Source of the DNA: Anaerolineae bacterium
GTDB taxonomy: Bacteria > Chloroflexota > Anaerolineae > Aggregatilineales > Phototrophicaceae
NCBI GenBank assembly: GCA_022841825.1
Contig: JALHQT010000006.1
Span: 186,001-250,000 of the forward strand
Direction: 5' to 3'
DNA length: 64,000 nt
Below, piece after piece: positions 18,012 through 27,236 of the stretch. The notes under the pieces were generated by a model. The model did not search any database and was not told where the DNA came from. It saw only the letters and a program-made list of their open reading frames with translations. How positions within the stretch are numbered: position 1 is the first letter of the stretch; the number at the start of each line of letters is the position of its first letter. Made by a program: the position numbers and the translations under genes.

Positions 18012-19412
18012 ATGTTGCTGACCCTCTCGACGACATACACGCCTGCCACCGATCTTGGCTACCTGCTGCACAAGAATCCTGCCAAGGTACAAACGTTTGA
18101 TCTGGGTTTCGGTCAGGCTCACGTCTTCTACCCGCGCGCCGATGAACACGGATGCATAGCGACTCTGCTTCTGGATATTGATGCGGTCGGTCTGGTACGA
18201 CGAGAGAACAGCATGGGGCTGGAGCAGTATGTGAATGACCGCCCTTATGCTTCCTCGTCGTTTCTGAGTGTCGCCATCGCCCAGGTCTACGGTTCCGCGC
18301 TGAGCGGCAAGTGCAAAGACCGACCAGAACTCGCTGCGACCGCGATCCCGCTTGAGGCAACCGTCGTCGGTCTGCCTGCACAAGGTGGCGAAAAGCTGCT
18401 GAGAGATCTGTTCGAGCCGCTGGGCTATGCAATAGAAGTTGAACGTTATTCTCTTGATGAAGCGTTCCCGACATGGGGGGAAAGTCGCTACTACACACTT
18501 ACCCTGCGCCACACGATTCGCCTGAGCGAGCTGCTGGTGCATCTGTACGTCCTTATTCCTGTGCTGGACAACGACAAGCACTACTTTGTCGCTGAAGATG
18601 AGGTCGAGAAACTGCTGCGACGTGGCGAAGGTTGGCTGGCGAATCATCCCGCCAAACTGCTCATCACCCAACGGTATCTGAAGAACCAGCGCAGCCTGAT
18701 GCAGAGCGCGCTTTCGCGGTTGGTCGCTGAAGATACCCCCGATGCAGACGACGCCGTCGCCAAAAAGGACCAGGAAGAGAGCGTGGTCGAAGAGAAAATC
18801 GATCTGCACAGTCAGCGCCTGGGCGCGGTCATCGCGGCGCTCAAGGCATCTGGCGCGCGGCGTGTGGTCGATCTCGGCTGCGGCGAAGGCAAGCTGCTCA
18901 CCCGAATGCTCCGCGAACCGCAGTTCGGTGACATCCTTGGCATGGATGTTTCTCACCGCTCGCTGCAAATCGCTGCTGAACGCCTGCGATTGGAGCAGCT
19001 CTCTACGCCCAAACGCGAGCAAATCCAGCTCATTCAGGGGTCGTTGATGTATCTTGACCCGCGCTTACAAGGCTATGATGCTGCGGCGATTGTGGAAGTT
19101 ATCGAGCATCTCGACCCGCCTCGCCTCTCGGCGTTCGAGCGCGCCATCTTCGGCTATGCGTGCCCAACTCACGTCGTACTGACGACGCCCAACCGCGAAT
19201 ACAACGTGAAGTGGGAAAGCCTGCCCGCCGGACAGTTCCGCCACAAGGATCATCGCTTTGAATGGACGCGCGCGGAGTTCCAGGCGTGGGCAGAGTCGAT
19301 CTGCGCGCGCTTTGGTTACAACGTCCGCTATTTGCCTGTTGGCACAGAAGATGCGCTTGTTGGCGCGCCCAGTCAGATGGCAATCTTCACCTGCACCGGA
19401 GACGCAGCATGA
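18012..19412 (+). CDS. hen1: Bacterial Hen1: 3'-terminal RNA ribose 2'-O-methyltransferase
   Basis: RNA-repair methyltransferase of 466 residues. The N-terminal half (MLLTLSTTYTPATDLGYLL onward) is the bacterial Hen1 domain that activates the ligase of Pnkp. The C-terminal half is the methyltransferase: SAM motif VVDLGCGEGKLL, then EVIEHLDPPRLSAFERAIF and FRHKDHRFEWTRAEF, which hold the Glu and His residues of the metal site used for 2'-O-methylation. The start at 18012 matches the family N-terminus; AAGG lies upstream. Its stop overlaps the pnkp start (ATGA), so the two are co-translated. Confidence 0.93.
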   Translation: MLLTLSTTYTPATDLGYLLHKNPAKVQTFDLGFGQAHVFYPRADEHGCIATLLLDIDAVGLVRRENSMGLEQYVNDRPYASSSFLSVAIAQVYGSALSGKCKDRPELAATAIPLEATVVGLPAQGGEKLLRDLFEPLGYAIEVERYSLDEAFPTWGESRYYTLTLRHTIRLSELLVHLYVLIPVLDNDKHYFVAEDEVEKLLRRGEGWLANHPAKLLITQRYLKNQRSLMQSALSRLVAEDTPDADDAVAKKDQEESVVEEKIDLHSQRLGAVIAALKASGARRVVDLGCGEGKLLTRMLREPQFGDILGMDVSHRSLQIAAERLRLEQLSTPKREQIQLIQGSLMYLDPRLQGYDAAAIVEVIEHLDPPRLSAFERAIFGYACPTHVVLTTPNREYNVKWESLPAGQFRHKDHRFEWTRAEFQAWAESICARFGYNVRYLPVGTEDALVGAPSQMAIFTCTGDAA

Positions 19413-21979
19413 CCACTATTCATATCCCGGAAGTTGCCCTCGTCGTGCTGATCGGTGCCTCCGGCAGCGGCAAATCGACCTTTGCGCGCCAGCACTTCAG
19501 CGCGTTCGAGATTCTCTCGTCCGACTACTATCGCGGTGTCGTCAGTGACGATGAGAACAGCCAATCCGTCAGCGGCGACGCTTTCGATGTGCTGCATCTG
19601 ATCGCCGCCAAGCGGCTCAAGAACATGCGGCTGACTGTGATCGACGCCACCAATGTGCAGAAGGAAAGCCGCACGCAACTGATGCGCATCGCGCGCGAAT
19701 ACTACGTCATGCCTGTCGCCATCGTCATCGACCTGCCAGACAGCGTCTGTATCGAGCGCAACCGCCAGCGCCCAGATCGGCAGTTTGGTGCGCATGTCAT
19801 CCACCGTCAGCGCCGCGACTTGAAGGCATCCCTCCATACGCTCGAACGCGAAGGCTTCCGCCACATCCATGTTTTGCGCTCCGAGGAAGAAATCGCGAAA
19901 GCCATGCTCGTTCGTGATCGGTTGTGGAACAACAAGCGCGATGAGAAGGGTCCCTTTGACATCATCGGCGACGTTCATGGCTGCTACGATGAACTGGTCG
20001 CGCTGCTGCTGCGGCTCGGTTATACGGTCGATCCTGATGGTCATGACGTCACACCGCCCGAAAATCGCCGTGCAGTTTTCCTGGGCGACCTGGTAGACCG
20101 AGGACCCAAAACGCCGCAGGTGCTGAAGCTGGTCATGGGAATGGTCGCAGCAGGGAGTGCCTTCTGCATCCCTGGCAATCACGATGTGAAGCTGATGAAA
20201 GCGCTGCGTGGTCGAAACGTCAACATCACGCATGGCTTGGAGCAGTCGCTCGTACAACTGGAGGTAGAAACGCCAGAGTTTCGTGAACAGGTTGCCGCCT
20301 TCATCGACGGGCTGATCAGCCACTATGTGTTCGACGATGGCAACCTCGTTGTCGCTCATGCAGGCATGAAGGAGAGCATGGCGGGGCGTGCAGCAGGCGC
20401 GGTGCGAGAGTTTGCCCTGTTTGGGGACACAACTGGCGAAACGGACGAGTTTGGGCTGCCTGTACGTTACAACTGGGCACAGGACTATCGTGGCACAGCG
20501 ACCGTCGTTTACGGTCATACGCCTATTCCAGAACCCGAATGGCTCAACCGCACCATCAACATCGATACGGGCTGCGTCTTCGGAGGCGCGCTGACTGCCC
20601 TCCGCTACCCCGAACGCGAACTCGTGAACGTGCCCGCGCTGCAAATGTACGCCGAGCCGAAGCGCCAATTCTTGCCAGAAGCGCAGCAGGCACCACGATT
20701 GAACGCCCAGCAGCAGTTGGATGATATGCTGGACATCACCGACGTGATGACGCTAGATGGCATTGGTAAGCGACTGATCGACACACGCTTGCAGCGCGGC
20801 ATCCAGATTCGAGCAGAGAATGCCGCCGCCGCGCTCGAAGTCATGAGTCGATTTGCCGTCAATCCGAAGTGGCTGGTCTACCTACCGCCGACGATGTCAC
20901 CGGTCGCGACCAGCACCCTGCCCGATTTGCTTGAGCACCCCAGTCAGGCATTCGAGTACTACCGCACCGAAGGGGTGCCTCGCGTCATCTGTGAAGAGAA
21001 GCATATGGGGTCGCGGGCGGTGGTTGTCCTCTGCAAAGACGAAACAGCGGCACAAGCGCGCTTTGGCATCACCGATGAGGGAATTGGCGTAATTTATACA
21101 CGCACGGGGCGACGCTTCTTCGCCGATCCGGCGCTTGAGGTGGTATTCCTGGCGCGCCTGCGCGATGCCGCCACCACCGCAAAGCTCTGGGACGATCTGA
21201 ACACAGATTGGCTGGTACTCGACTGCGAACTCATGCCCTGGTCGGCTAAAGCGCAGGAACTGCTGCAAACACAATATGCAGCCGTCGGTACAGTCGCAAG
21301 CCACGCGCTTACGCATGCTGCTGACCTGCTTCGCGCGACTCAGACTCGCCTGCCGGAGGCAGCGGCTGTCCTCGAACGGTATCAGATGCGCAGCGCAAAG
21401 GTCACAGACTACATCGCGGCATATCGTCGATACTGCTGGGAGGTGATGAGTCTCGACGATCTGCGCCTGGCACCGTTCCACGTCCTGGCGAGCGAAGGCA
21501 GCGTACATGTCGATAAGCCGCATACGTGGCACATGGAACAGGCGAATAAGCTGCGAACGGGCGGCGATCCGCTGCTGCAAGCCACGCAATGCCAGATCGT
21601 CGATGTGACTGACGACAGCAGCATCCAGGAAGGGACAACCTGGTGGCTGAACATGACGGAAAAGGGTGGCGAAGGAATGGTTGTCAAGCCGCTCGATTTC
21701 ATCGTTCGTGGTAAGCGCGGCATCCTACAACCTGCGCTCAAGGTACGCGGGCGCGAGTATCTGCGCATTATCTACGGTCCCGAATACGACATCCCCGACC
21801 AGATGGCACAGCTTCGCTCGCGCGGTCTGGGCGCGAAACGGGCGCTGGCATATCGTGAATTTGCGCTTGGCATCGAAGCCCTGGAACGGTTCGTCCGGCG
21901 CGAGCCGCTGCGCCGCGTTCACGAATGCGTCTTCGGTGTTTTGGCGCTGGAAAGCGAGCCGGTCGATCCTCGCTTGTGA
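19409..21979 (+). CDS. pnkp: Pnkp: polynucleotide kinase-phosphatase-ligase
   Basis: RNA repair enzyme of 856 residues, normal for the family (about 870). Residues 1-170 are the 5'-OH kinase with P-loop GASGSGKST. Next is the 2',3'-phosphatase of the metallophosphoesterase fold: GDVHGCYDE, GDLVDRGP, GNHD, VAHAGM and GHTPIPEP. The C-terminal half is the adenylyltransferase/ligase, with Lys of EEKHMGSRAV as the AMP acceptor and EKGGEGMVVKP late in the domain. With Hen1 it heals, methylates and seals cut RNA, so the same site cannot be cut again. The gene overlaps hen1 by four bases. Confidence 0.95.
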   Translation: MTTIHIPEVALVVLIGASGSGKSTFARQHFSAFEILSSDYYRGVVSDDENSQSVSGDAFDVLHLIAAKRLKNMRLTVIDATNVQKESRTQLMRIAREYYVMPVAIVIDLPDSVCIERNRQRPDRQFGAHVIHRQRRDLKASLHTLEREGFRHIHVLRSEEEIAKAMLVRDRLWNNKRDEKGPFDIIGDVHGCYDELVALLLRLGYTVDPDGHDVTPPENRRAVFLGDLVDRGPKTPQVLKLVMGMVAAGSAFCIPGNHDVKLMKALRGRNVNITHGLEQSLVQLEVETPEFREQVAAFIDGLISHYVFDDGNLVVAHAGMKESMAGRAAGAVREFALFGDTTGETDEFGLPVRYNWAQDYRGTATVVYGHTPIPEPEWLNRTINIDTGCVFGGALTALRYPERELVNVPALQMYAEPKRQFLPEAQQAPRLNAQQQLDDMLDITDVMTLDGIGKRLIDTRLQRGIQIRAENAAAALEVMSRFAVNPKWLVYLPPTMSPVATSTLPDLLEHPSQAFEYYRTEGVPRVICEEKHMGSRAVVVLCKDETAAQARFGITDEGIGVIYTRTGRRFFADPALEVVFLARLRDAATTAKLWDDLNTDWLVLDCELMPWSAKAQELLQTQYAAVGTVASHALTHAADLLRATQTRLPEAAAVLERYQMRSAKVTDYIAAYRRYCWEVMSLDDLRLAPFHVLASEGSVHVDKPHTWHMEQANKLRTGGDPLLQATQCQIVDVTDDSSIQEGTTWWLNMTEKGGEGMVVKPLDFIVRGKRGILQPALKVRGREYLRIIYGPEYDIPDQMAQLRSRGLGAKRALAYREFALGIEALERFVRREPLRRVHECVFGVLALESEPVDPRL

Positions 21980-22002
21980 GGATCGACCAGCACTCAGCGT
22001 CT

Positions 22003-24762
22003 TTACCTCGGTCCGCGACGGCGGCGCGTACGGGCGGGCGTTGCCTCTTCTGCGGGTGGTTCGACGGGCGCTTCCGCCTTCGGCGCGCGGCGTGAACGAA
22101 CCTTTGGCGCGTCCGCTTTCGGCGCTTCGGGGGCGGGTGCAGGCGGCGCTTCCGCCTTCTTTTTCGCCGTCCCGCTGCTCTTCTTCTTCGGCTTCGGCGC
22201 TTCCTTCACAGGTTCGACGATCACGGGCGCGGGCGCTTCTGCCGCGACCTTGGCGGCAGGCTTACGGCTGCGCGATGGCTTACTGGACTTCGGCGCTGCT
22301 TCCGGCGCAGGCGGCTCGACCACCGGCGCAGCAGATCCCGAAACCTCGGCGGCGGGTGCTTCGCCTGCTCCGGCTTCGGCGGGCACCGCTGCACTGCCAC
22401 TACGACGACGGTTGCGCCCACCACGACGACGCTTCTTCTTCTTCTGCACGTCGGCAGGCGCATCGCTCGCGGCATCGACGGCGGCCGCTTCGACAGCGGC
22501 TTCTGGCGCGTCCGAAGTGTCGATAGGGGTCGCTTCCGGCGCAGGCTGCACCGCAGCCACTTCCGGTGCGGCTTCGACAGCGGGAGCGACGTTCGCATCT
22601 TCCGACAGCGCTTCCATCCCCGCGAAAACTGTCCAACCGCCCTTCAGCTCGCTTTCCGGCACGGCGTAGAAGTAACGCGCACCGTCGGGCGTGCGCAGCA
22701 CCAGGTCATAGCGAACGTCCGTCATGCGGCGGTATTTGCGCCACAAGCCAAAGACGCCGTTCCAGCGAACACGTTCCAGGTCGATGGGATTCGCCTCATG
22801 CTGCTTGATGGCGTACTGCCACAGCTTCGCCTTGACGACCTTCGTCACATTCTTCTGAATGCCGTTCGTGACCAGGTCACGCAAGGTATAGACATTGATG
22901 CCGCCGCGCGGTTCCGCCGCAATCAACTCGACGCCCAGGCGCGGCTGCATGTCCGGCGTATAGCCCCCATCCCCTGCCGTTTCTGGCTGTGGGGTTTCAC
23001 GGGTGCGCTCGCGTCGGTCATCGCGCATTGGGCGAGGCGGGCGCTCATCACGACGCGGACGATCAAAATCGCGTCGTTCGGGACGTGCCTCGCGTTCGGG
23101 GCGAGGCTCGCGTGCAAGACGCTCTTCAGGCGGGGCTGCCGCCTCCATAAGGTCATCAACGGGATGGCGTTCTTCGCGCGGCGGACGCTCACGGCGGACC
23201 TCACGTTCGGGCGGCGCGGGGCGTTCGGGGCGAGGCTCGCGCACTTCCGGCGAAGATGCCTGCTCCAGCAGGTCATCCACCGGATGCCGCTCCTCGCGCG
23301 GTGGGCGCTCGCGCCGTTCCACGCCTGCTTCACGCTCAGGGCGAGGTTGGCGCTCCGGACGCGCCTCACGTGCAGGTCGCTCCTGCTCGGGGCGCACGGC
23401 ACGCTCGCGTCGTCGGTCATCGCCACGCGCGGAGGGAACAGCAGCGGAAACGCCCGCGCGTCCCTCGACCACCATCTGGATGATCTCATCGCGCGTAGCA
23501 AGCCGCGTTTCACTGCCGCTACGCACATAGATCCGGCTGCCGTCAAAGGCATATGGGCGGCTCGCCCCGCGTGAGACCTGCACCCGTACGATGGTGCGAT
23601 TCTGCGACACGACGGTGTCCATCGCAATCTGAACGGGCGGCATAAGCATCGCGGCGGCGGCGCGCGAAATCTGCTCAATGATGGCGTCGGCATTCTCGAT
23701 GCCCGTCGGCACGCGACGCGCATCATCGCTCAACCCCAGGTAGAGCGTGCCACCATCCGCATTCGCAAACGCGCAAATGTCGTTCAGCAGGTTCATACGC
23801 AGCACGCCCGCCTGCGTCGGAGAGTCGTAGAACGCCTGGATTTGCGAGGGACCCTGCGCACGAACGCGCGAAAGCGGATCTTCCGCCATCGGCGGCTGGC
23901 TGTATGGGCGCGTGGTGTTGAACTCGTTGCTGTCGAACAGCGCGCGCAAGCCCTCAAAAGAGCGCTCGTTCAGACGAGCCTCTGTCGGACGCTCACCAAC
24001 GCCGAAGTTGATCACCTTGCCGGTTCGGTCGATCTGCGAGTCCAGGCGATGGGCATCCGACCCCTGGATGCAGTGCATCCGGCGCGGATACTCCGGCTTG
24101 CTGCCGTCAAAGAAGTGCGTCGTGGCATAGCGTCCACGCTTGGAAAGATCGGTGACTTCGAGCGCGCTCAGGTAGGGGTCTTGCGTGTAAGCGATGCGCG
24201 TCTGTCCGCCGAAATCGATCTTGAACATGGCGACACCGTGCGCGGCGTTAACGTGCGCGGCGATAACGATGCCCCCCTCGTTGCGGATCATCCGGTATGC
24301 CGTCAGCACATCCGCAGACGCGCCGACTTCCGTCAGACCGCGCTCAATCGCCTCATAAGGCACGCGCAGCCCAAGCAGCAGGTGCTCCAGCTTGCGAATG
24401 GGCGTGTCGGGCGGGAAGATGCCGAGGATATGAAAACCGAAAGTTGCCGTGAATTCAAAGCCTGGCAGCACCAGCACTTTTTCGAGCACGCGTTGATATT
24501 CCGCCAGCAATCGCTGCTCGTCGGGCGTGGCACGTCCGCGCGCAGCCAGAAATTCGAGCTGGTCAATTTCGCGGCGAAGTGTGGCATAGCCTGCGACCGT
24601 ATTGTGGTCGGTGAATGCCAGAATATCGATACCGCGCATTTCTGCACGCTGGAGAATATCGAGGTAAGAGATCTCGGGCTGCTGATAATCAGCAGAAGCG
24701 GGGGTATGGGTATGAAGATCGATACGATACCATTGTGAACGATCTTGGGTGCGGGATTTCAC
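22003..24762 (-). CDS. PHP phosphoesterase - AlbA_2 (Schlafen) fusion with disordered RNA-binding-like tail
   Basis: A 919-residue multidomain protein. Residues about 12-285 form a complete PHP domain (IDLHTHT, AFTDHNT, GFEFTATFGFHILG, AAHVNA, GSDAHRL), a metal-dependent phosphoesterase fold. Residues about 310-435 form an AlbA_2/Schlafen domain (NDICAFANADGG, IYVRSGSETRLATRDEI). An Arg/Glu/Pro-rich linker follows, with RRERPPREERHPVDDL duplicated 40 residues apart. A compact module near 610-715 (LRDLVTNGIQKNVTKVVKAKLW) and an Ala/Pro-rich tail with the basic patch KKKKRRRGGRNRRR end the protein. The GTG at 24762 has AGGTGG nine bases upstream; a TTG at 24852 is in frame. It converges with pnkp, 23 bases apart. 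Confidence 0.8.
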   Translation of the reverse strand: MKSRTQDRSQWYRIDLHTHTPASADYQQPEISYLDILQRAEMRGIDILAFTDHNTVAGYATLRREIDQLEFLAARGRATPDEQRLLAEYQRVLEKVLVLPGFEFTATFGFHILGIFPPDTPIRKLEHLLLGLRVPYEAIERGLTEVGASADVLTAYRMIRNEGGIVIAAHVNAAHGVAMFKIDFGGQTRIAYTQDPYLSALEVTDLSKRGRYATTHFFDGSKPEYPRRMHCIQGSDAHRLDSQIDRTGKVINFGVGERPTEARLNERSFEGLRALFDSNEFNTTRPYSQPPMAEDPLSRVRAQGPSQIQAFYDSPTQAGVLRMNLLNDICAFANADGGTLYLGLSDDARRVPTGIENADAIIEQISRAAAAMLMPPVQIAMDTVVSQNRTIVRVQVSRGASRPYAFDGSRIYVRSGSETRLATRDEIIQMVVEGRAGVSAAVPSARGDDRRRERAVRPEQERPAREARPERQPRPEREAGVERRERPPREERHPVDDLLEQASSPEVREPRPERPAPPEREVRRERPPREERHPVDDLMEAAAPPEERLAREPRPEREARPERRDFDRPRRDERPPRPMRDDRRERTRETPQPETAGDGGYTPDMQPRLGVELIAAEPRGGINVYTLRDLVTNGIQKNVTKVVKAKLWQYAIKQHEANPIDLERVRWNGVFGLWRKYRRMTDVRYDLVLRTPDGARYFYAVPESELKGGWTVFAGMEALSEDANVAPAVEAAPEVAAVQPAPEATPIDTSDAPEAAVEAAAVDAASDAPADVQKKKKRRRGGRNRRRSGSAAVPAEAGAGEAPAAEVSGSAAPVVEPPAPEAAPKSSKPSRSRKPAAKVAAEAPAPVIVEPVKEAPKPKKKSSGTAKKKAEAPPAPAPEAPKADAPKVRSRRAPKAEAPVEPPAEEATPARTRRRRGPR

Positions 24763-24876
24763 GTCGGGATTCCACCTATTGGGAGAAAAGCGTTGAACAA
24801 ACGCATCGCTATCTAATATTGATGTGATTTTACCTATTGTCTCATATTCCAAACGTTCTGCAAAGCGGGTGCTGCT

Positions 24877-26979
24877 TTATGGGGCTTTTTCCAGGGGCAA
24901 CCGCAGCTTAAAACAGCTTCCGAGACCCACTTCACTGCGCACGTTAACCTCGCCCCCATGCCCATCCACGATCATCTTCACCAGCGTCAAACCCAAGCCT
25001 AGCCCTCCCCGATCCACCTGGCGAGCGGCATCGCTGCGATAAAACGCCTCAAAAATGTGCGGCAGATCCGCCGAAGCAATGCCTTGCCCAGTGTCCTCGA
25101 CCTGAAGCACGAGCCAATCCTCCTCCAGGGCAGCCCGCAGCCCTATCCTGCCGCCTTCAGGCGTATTGGCGAGCGCATTTCTGACCAGATGATTAAGTGC
25201 CGTCGTCATCTTGTCCTGATCCAGTGCGACCGATTGAGACTCTGGGCTGGCAGTGCAGAACAGGTCGATCCCCTGTTGCGCAGCCATCGCACTGTGCCGG
25301 GCACACACTTCTTCCAGCAGTTCGTTGATATTGATCGGCATCAGATGCAGATGCGCAAGTGACGAGATCAATTGCAGATTATCTAGCTGCTTACTGATAT
25401 GTTCTACGGCATGATGAATGCGCTGAAGTTTCGGCTGTGCCGCCTCAAACACCTCGGACGGCAGGAGGCGCTCCACGAGATAGCGACTGGTCTCGATGTT
25501 CGCCAGCAGCGTTCGAAAGTCGTGAGAGATGGCGAGCACAAACTGCCGCACCATACGCAGCTGCTGTTCCTCGACGTGAAGCTTGCGTTCCCGCGCTTCG
25601 GTTAGCTTGCGTTCAGTAACATCCTCCACGACCGAATAGTAGCCCGTCACCGCAGTCCGATCTTCATTCCAAACCGGGCGGCGTCTGTAGATCAGCGTCT
25701 TTGGCTCACCGCCTTTCGTCGTAATCCGCAGCTCGGAGACGGTTTCTTTTCCCTGCAACACATGCACGATGTCGTCAACCAGCCTGGGAAGATCGTCGGG
25801 GTGAAACAGTTTGGCAGTCCCAGAAGGAAAGACCTCGTCTGCATGATATCCAGTCAGACGCTCAAATGAGTCGGTCATCCATTCAAGTTTCATTTCCGCG
25901 CCTTCTACGCGGATGAAAAAGGCATAATCAGACATCAGTTCCGAGAGTGTGCGATAGCGTTCCTCGCTTTCGAGCAGACGCATCTCGGCTTCCTTACGCG
26001 CAGTGATGTCCTGTGCCACGCCCAGAACATGGGTGATCGTCCCGTTCTCATCGCGGACGGGCTGGCGCGCGATATGCAGCCAGCGGCGCTCGTGTTCTTT
26101 GGTGATGAAGTACATTTCCTGCTCATTCGCTTCTCCACGAACGGCGCGCTGCATTGCCGAGTCGACGCTGGCGCGCAGTTCGGCGGGATACTCGTTCAGC
26201 CACGAATTCTCCGCCAGCATCCGGTCTAACCCGGCGACATCCAAGCCGGTGATACGATGATAGGACTCTTCAGTAATCCACTCGCGTCGCATTCTGCCGT
26301 CCGGCTCCAGGCGGATCAGGTAAGCGTAATCAGAAATCATCTCAGAGATCATCCGGTAGCGCCGTTCGCTGTCCCCAAGACTGCGTCGCTGGCGTCCGCT
26401 TTCGGCACGCAGAAGGTAAATCGCCGTGATGATGAGTGCTCCCATCATCAGGTTAAATACCCCCGGACCCAACACAACCGTCTCTGCGTCCAAGCCGCGC
26501 ATGTACGGCGCGCCGAAGAAGAGTGCGAACAGCGAGAGCGCGAACAGGAAGAGCGTACTGCGCAGCGATAAAACCAGCGCACTGATCACAGTTCCCGCGA
26601 TCAGATAGAAAAAACTCTCCAGACTTTGGCTGGCATCCAGCAGCAGCGGCGGCAGGACTACCGCCACAATCGAAAGGCTGATTGAGATCAGGAGCGAAGT
26701 CTCGCCGTATCGCCAACGGCTGACGAGATAGCCGATCAGAAATGCGGGCAGACAGAGCGCGATCGAGAGCACCCAGGTTTGCGTTCGCGTGTCCGCATTG
26801 TAGCCAAATATGATAAACGGCAGGATGACCAGCATTGCGATTGAGACGAGGAACATGGCAGACAGAACCTGCGATCGATTCCGCAGGTTATCATCGGGCA
26901 TGGGATGAAGGGGAGCGACGAGCAGGTCAGCAATCCGGTGCATAGGGTTGAATGGCAGCCCTTTTACTTTCTTCCGCAC
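24877..26979 (-). CDS. Membrane PAS-domain sensor histidine kinase
   Basis: A 700-residue kinase. About six membrane helices (residues 35-190) are followed by two PAS domains with PAC motifs (about 205-330 and 335-460), a HisKA dimerisation helix with phospho-acceptor ISHDFRTLLANI, and a HATPase_c domain with NALANTPEGG, DTGQGIA and GGLGLGLTLVK. The signal is unknown. The GTG at 26979 is taken as start, with AAGG ten bases upstream; ATG codons at 26943 or later are possible. A perfect 18-base palindrome lies about 33 bases upstream, and a response-regulator gene is the next one upstream on the same strand. Confidence 0.88.
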   Translation of the reverse strand: MRKKVKGLPFNPMHRIADLLVAPLHPMPDDNLRNRSQVLSAMFLVSIAMLVILPFIIFGYNADTRTQTWVLSIALCLPAFLIGYLVSRWRYGETSLLISISLSIVAVVLPPLLLDASQSLESFFYLIAGTVISALVLSLRSTLFLFALSLFALFFGAPYMRGLDAETVVLGPGVFNLMMGALIITAIYLLRAESGRQRRSLGDSERRYRMISEMISDYAYLIRLEPDGRMRREWITEESYHRITGLDVAGLDRMLAENSWLNEYPAELRASVDSAMQRAVRGEANEQEMYFITKEHERRWLHIARQPVRDENGTITHVLGVAQDITARKEAEMRLLESEERYRTLSELMSDYAFFIRVEGAEMKLEWMTDSFERLTGYHADEVFPSGTAKLFHPDDLPRLVDDIVHVLQGKETVSELRITTKGGEPKTLIYRRRPVWNEDRTAVTGYYSVVEDVTERKLTEARERKLHVEEQQLRMVRQFVLAISHDFRTLLANIETSRYLVERLLPSEVFEAAQPKLQRIHHAVEHISKQLDNLQLISSLAHLHLMPININELLEEVCARHSAMAAQQGIDLFCTASPESQSVALDQDKMTTALNHLVRNALANTPEGGRIGLRAALEEDWLVLQVEDTGQGIASADLPHIFEAFYRSDAARQVDRGGLGLGLTLVKMIVDGHGGEVNVRSEVGLGSCFKLRLPLEKAP

Positions 26980-27011
26980 GACTCATCAGCCTTATCCCTG
27001 AATTCATATAC

Positions 27012-27029
27012 ACTACAGTCTACTGTAGT
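27012..27029. promoter_or_regulatory. Palindromic operator candidate before the histidine kinase
   Basis: ACTACAGT-CT-ACTGTAGT is a perfect inverted repeat with 8-base arms. On the kinase strand it lies directly before a TATATG -10-like box (27010-27005), the place expected for a repressor site. Its halves resemble BlaI/MecI/CopY boxes, but the spacing is different. Confidence 0.45.
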
Positions 27030-27036
27030 ACCCGGC

Positions 27037-27236
27037 TGAAAAAACAAAAAGGCGCACAGAGCGCCTTTACATAATGCAGCGGGTTAAGTGCCAGTCTGGT
27101 CCGGCTTCGCTTCTATGCGAGTGCCCGTGTCGTTTCGACGAACGGCACAAATGCCTTTCCTATGGTATCGCGGTGGTAAGGAGGGAATGCCCGAAGGCTG
27201 CGTCACTCCGGGCACCCGTCCAACCATCTACTTTGG
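27037..27236 (-). ncRNA. Structured untranslated RNA or 3' UTR ending in a terminator (candidate)
   Basis: Between the response-regulator stop and the kinase start, the minus strand carries several stems: CGGGTGCC pairs with the split GGC-ACTTA-ACCCG, a GTGCCGT/ACGGGCAC hairpin encloses GTCG-AAA-CGAC, and GCC-TTCG-GGC is local. The stretch ends in AAAGGCGC-TCTGT-GCGCCTTT (27068-27048) followed by TTGTTTTTT, a classic terminator. It matches no RNA class I know. It may be a 3' UTR of the response-regulator mRNA or an independent small RNA. Confidence 0.35.

Noticed and set aside
22250-24738. Several long plus-strand frames opposite the PHP-Schlafen gene
   Set aside because: Arise from the repetitive GC-rich linker; PHP and AlbA_2 motifs on the minus strand settle the coding strand.
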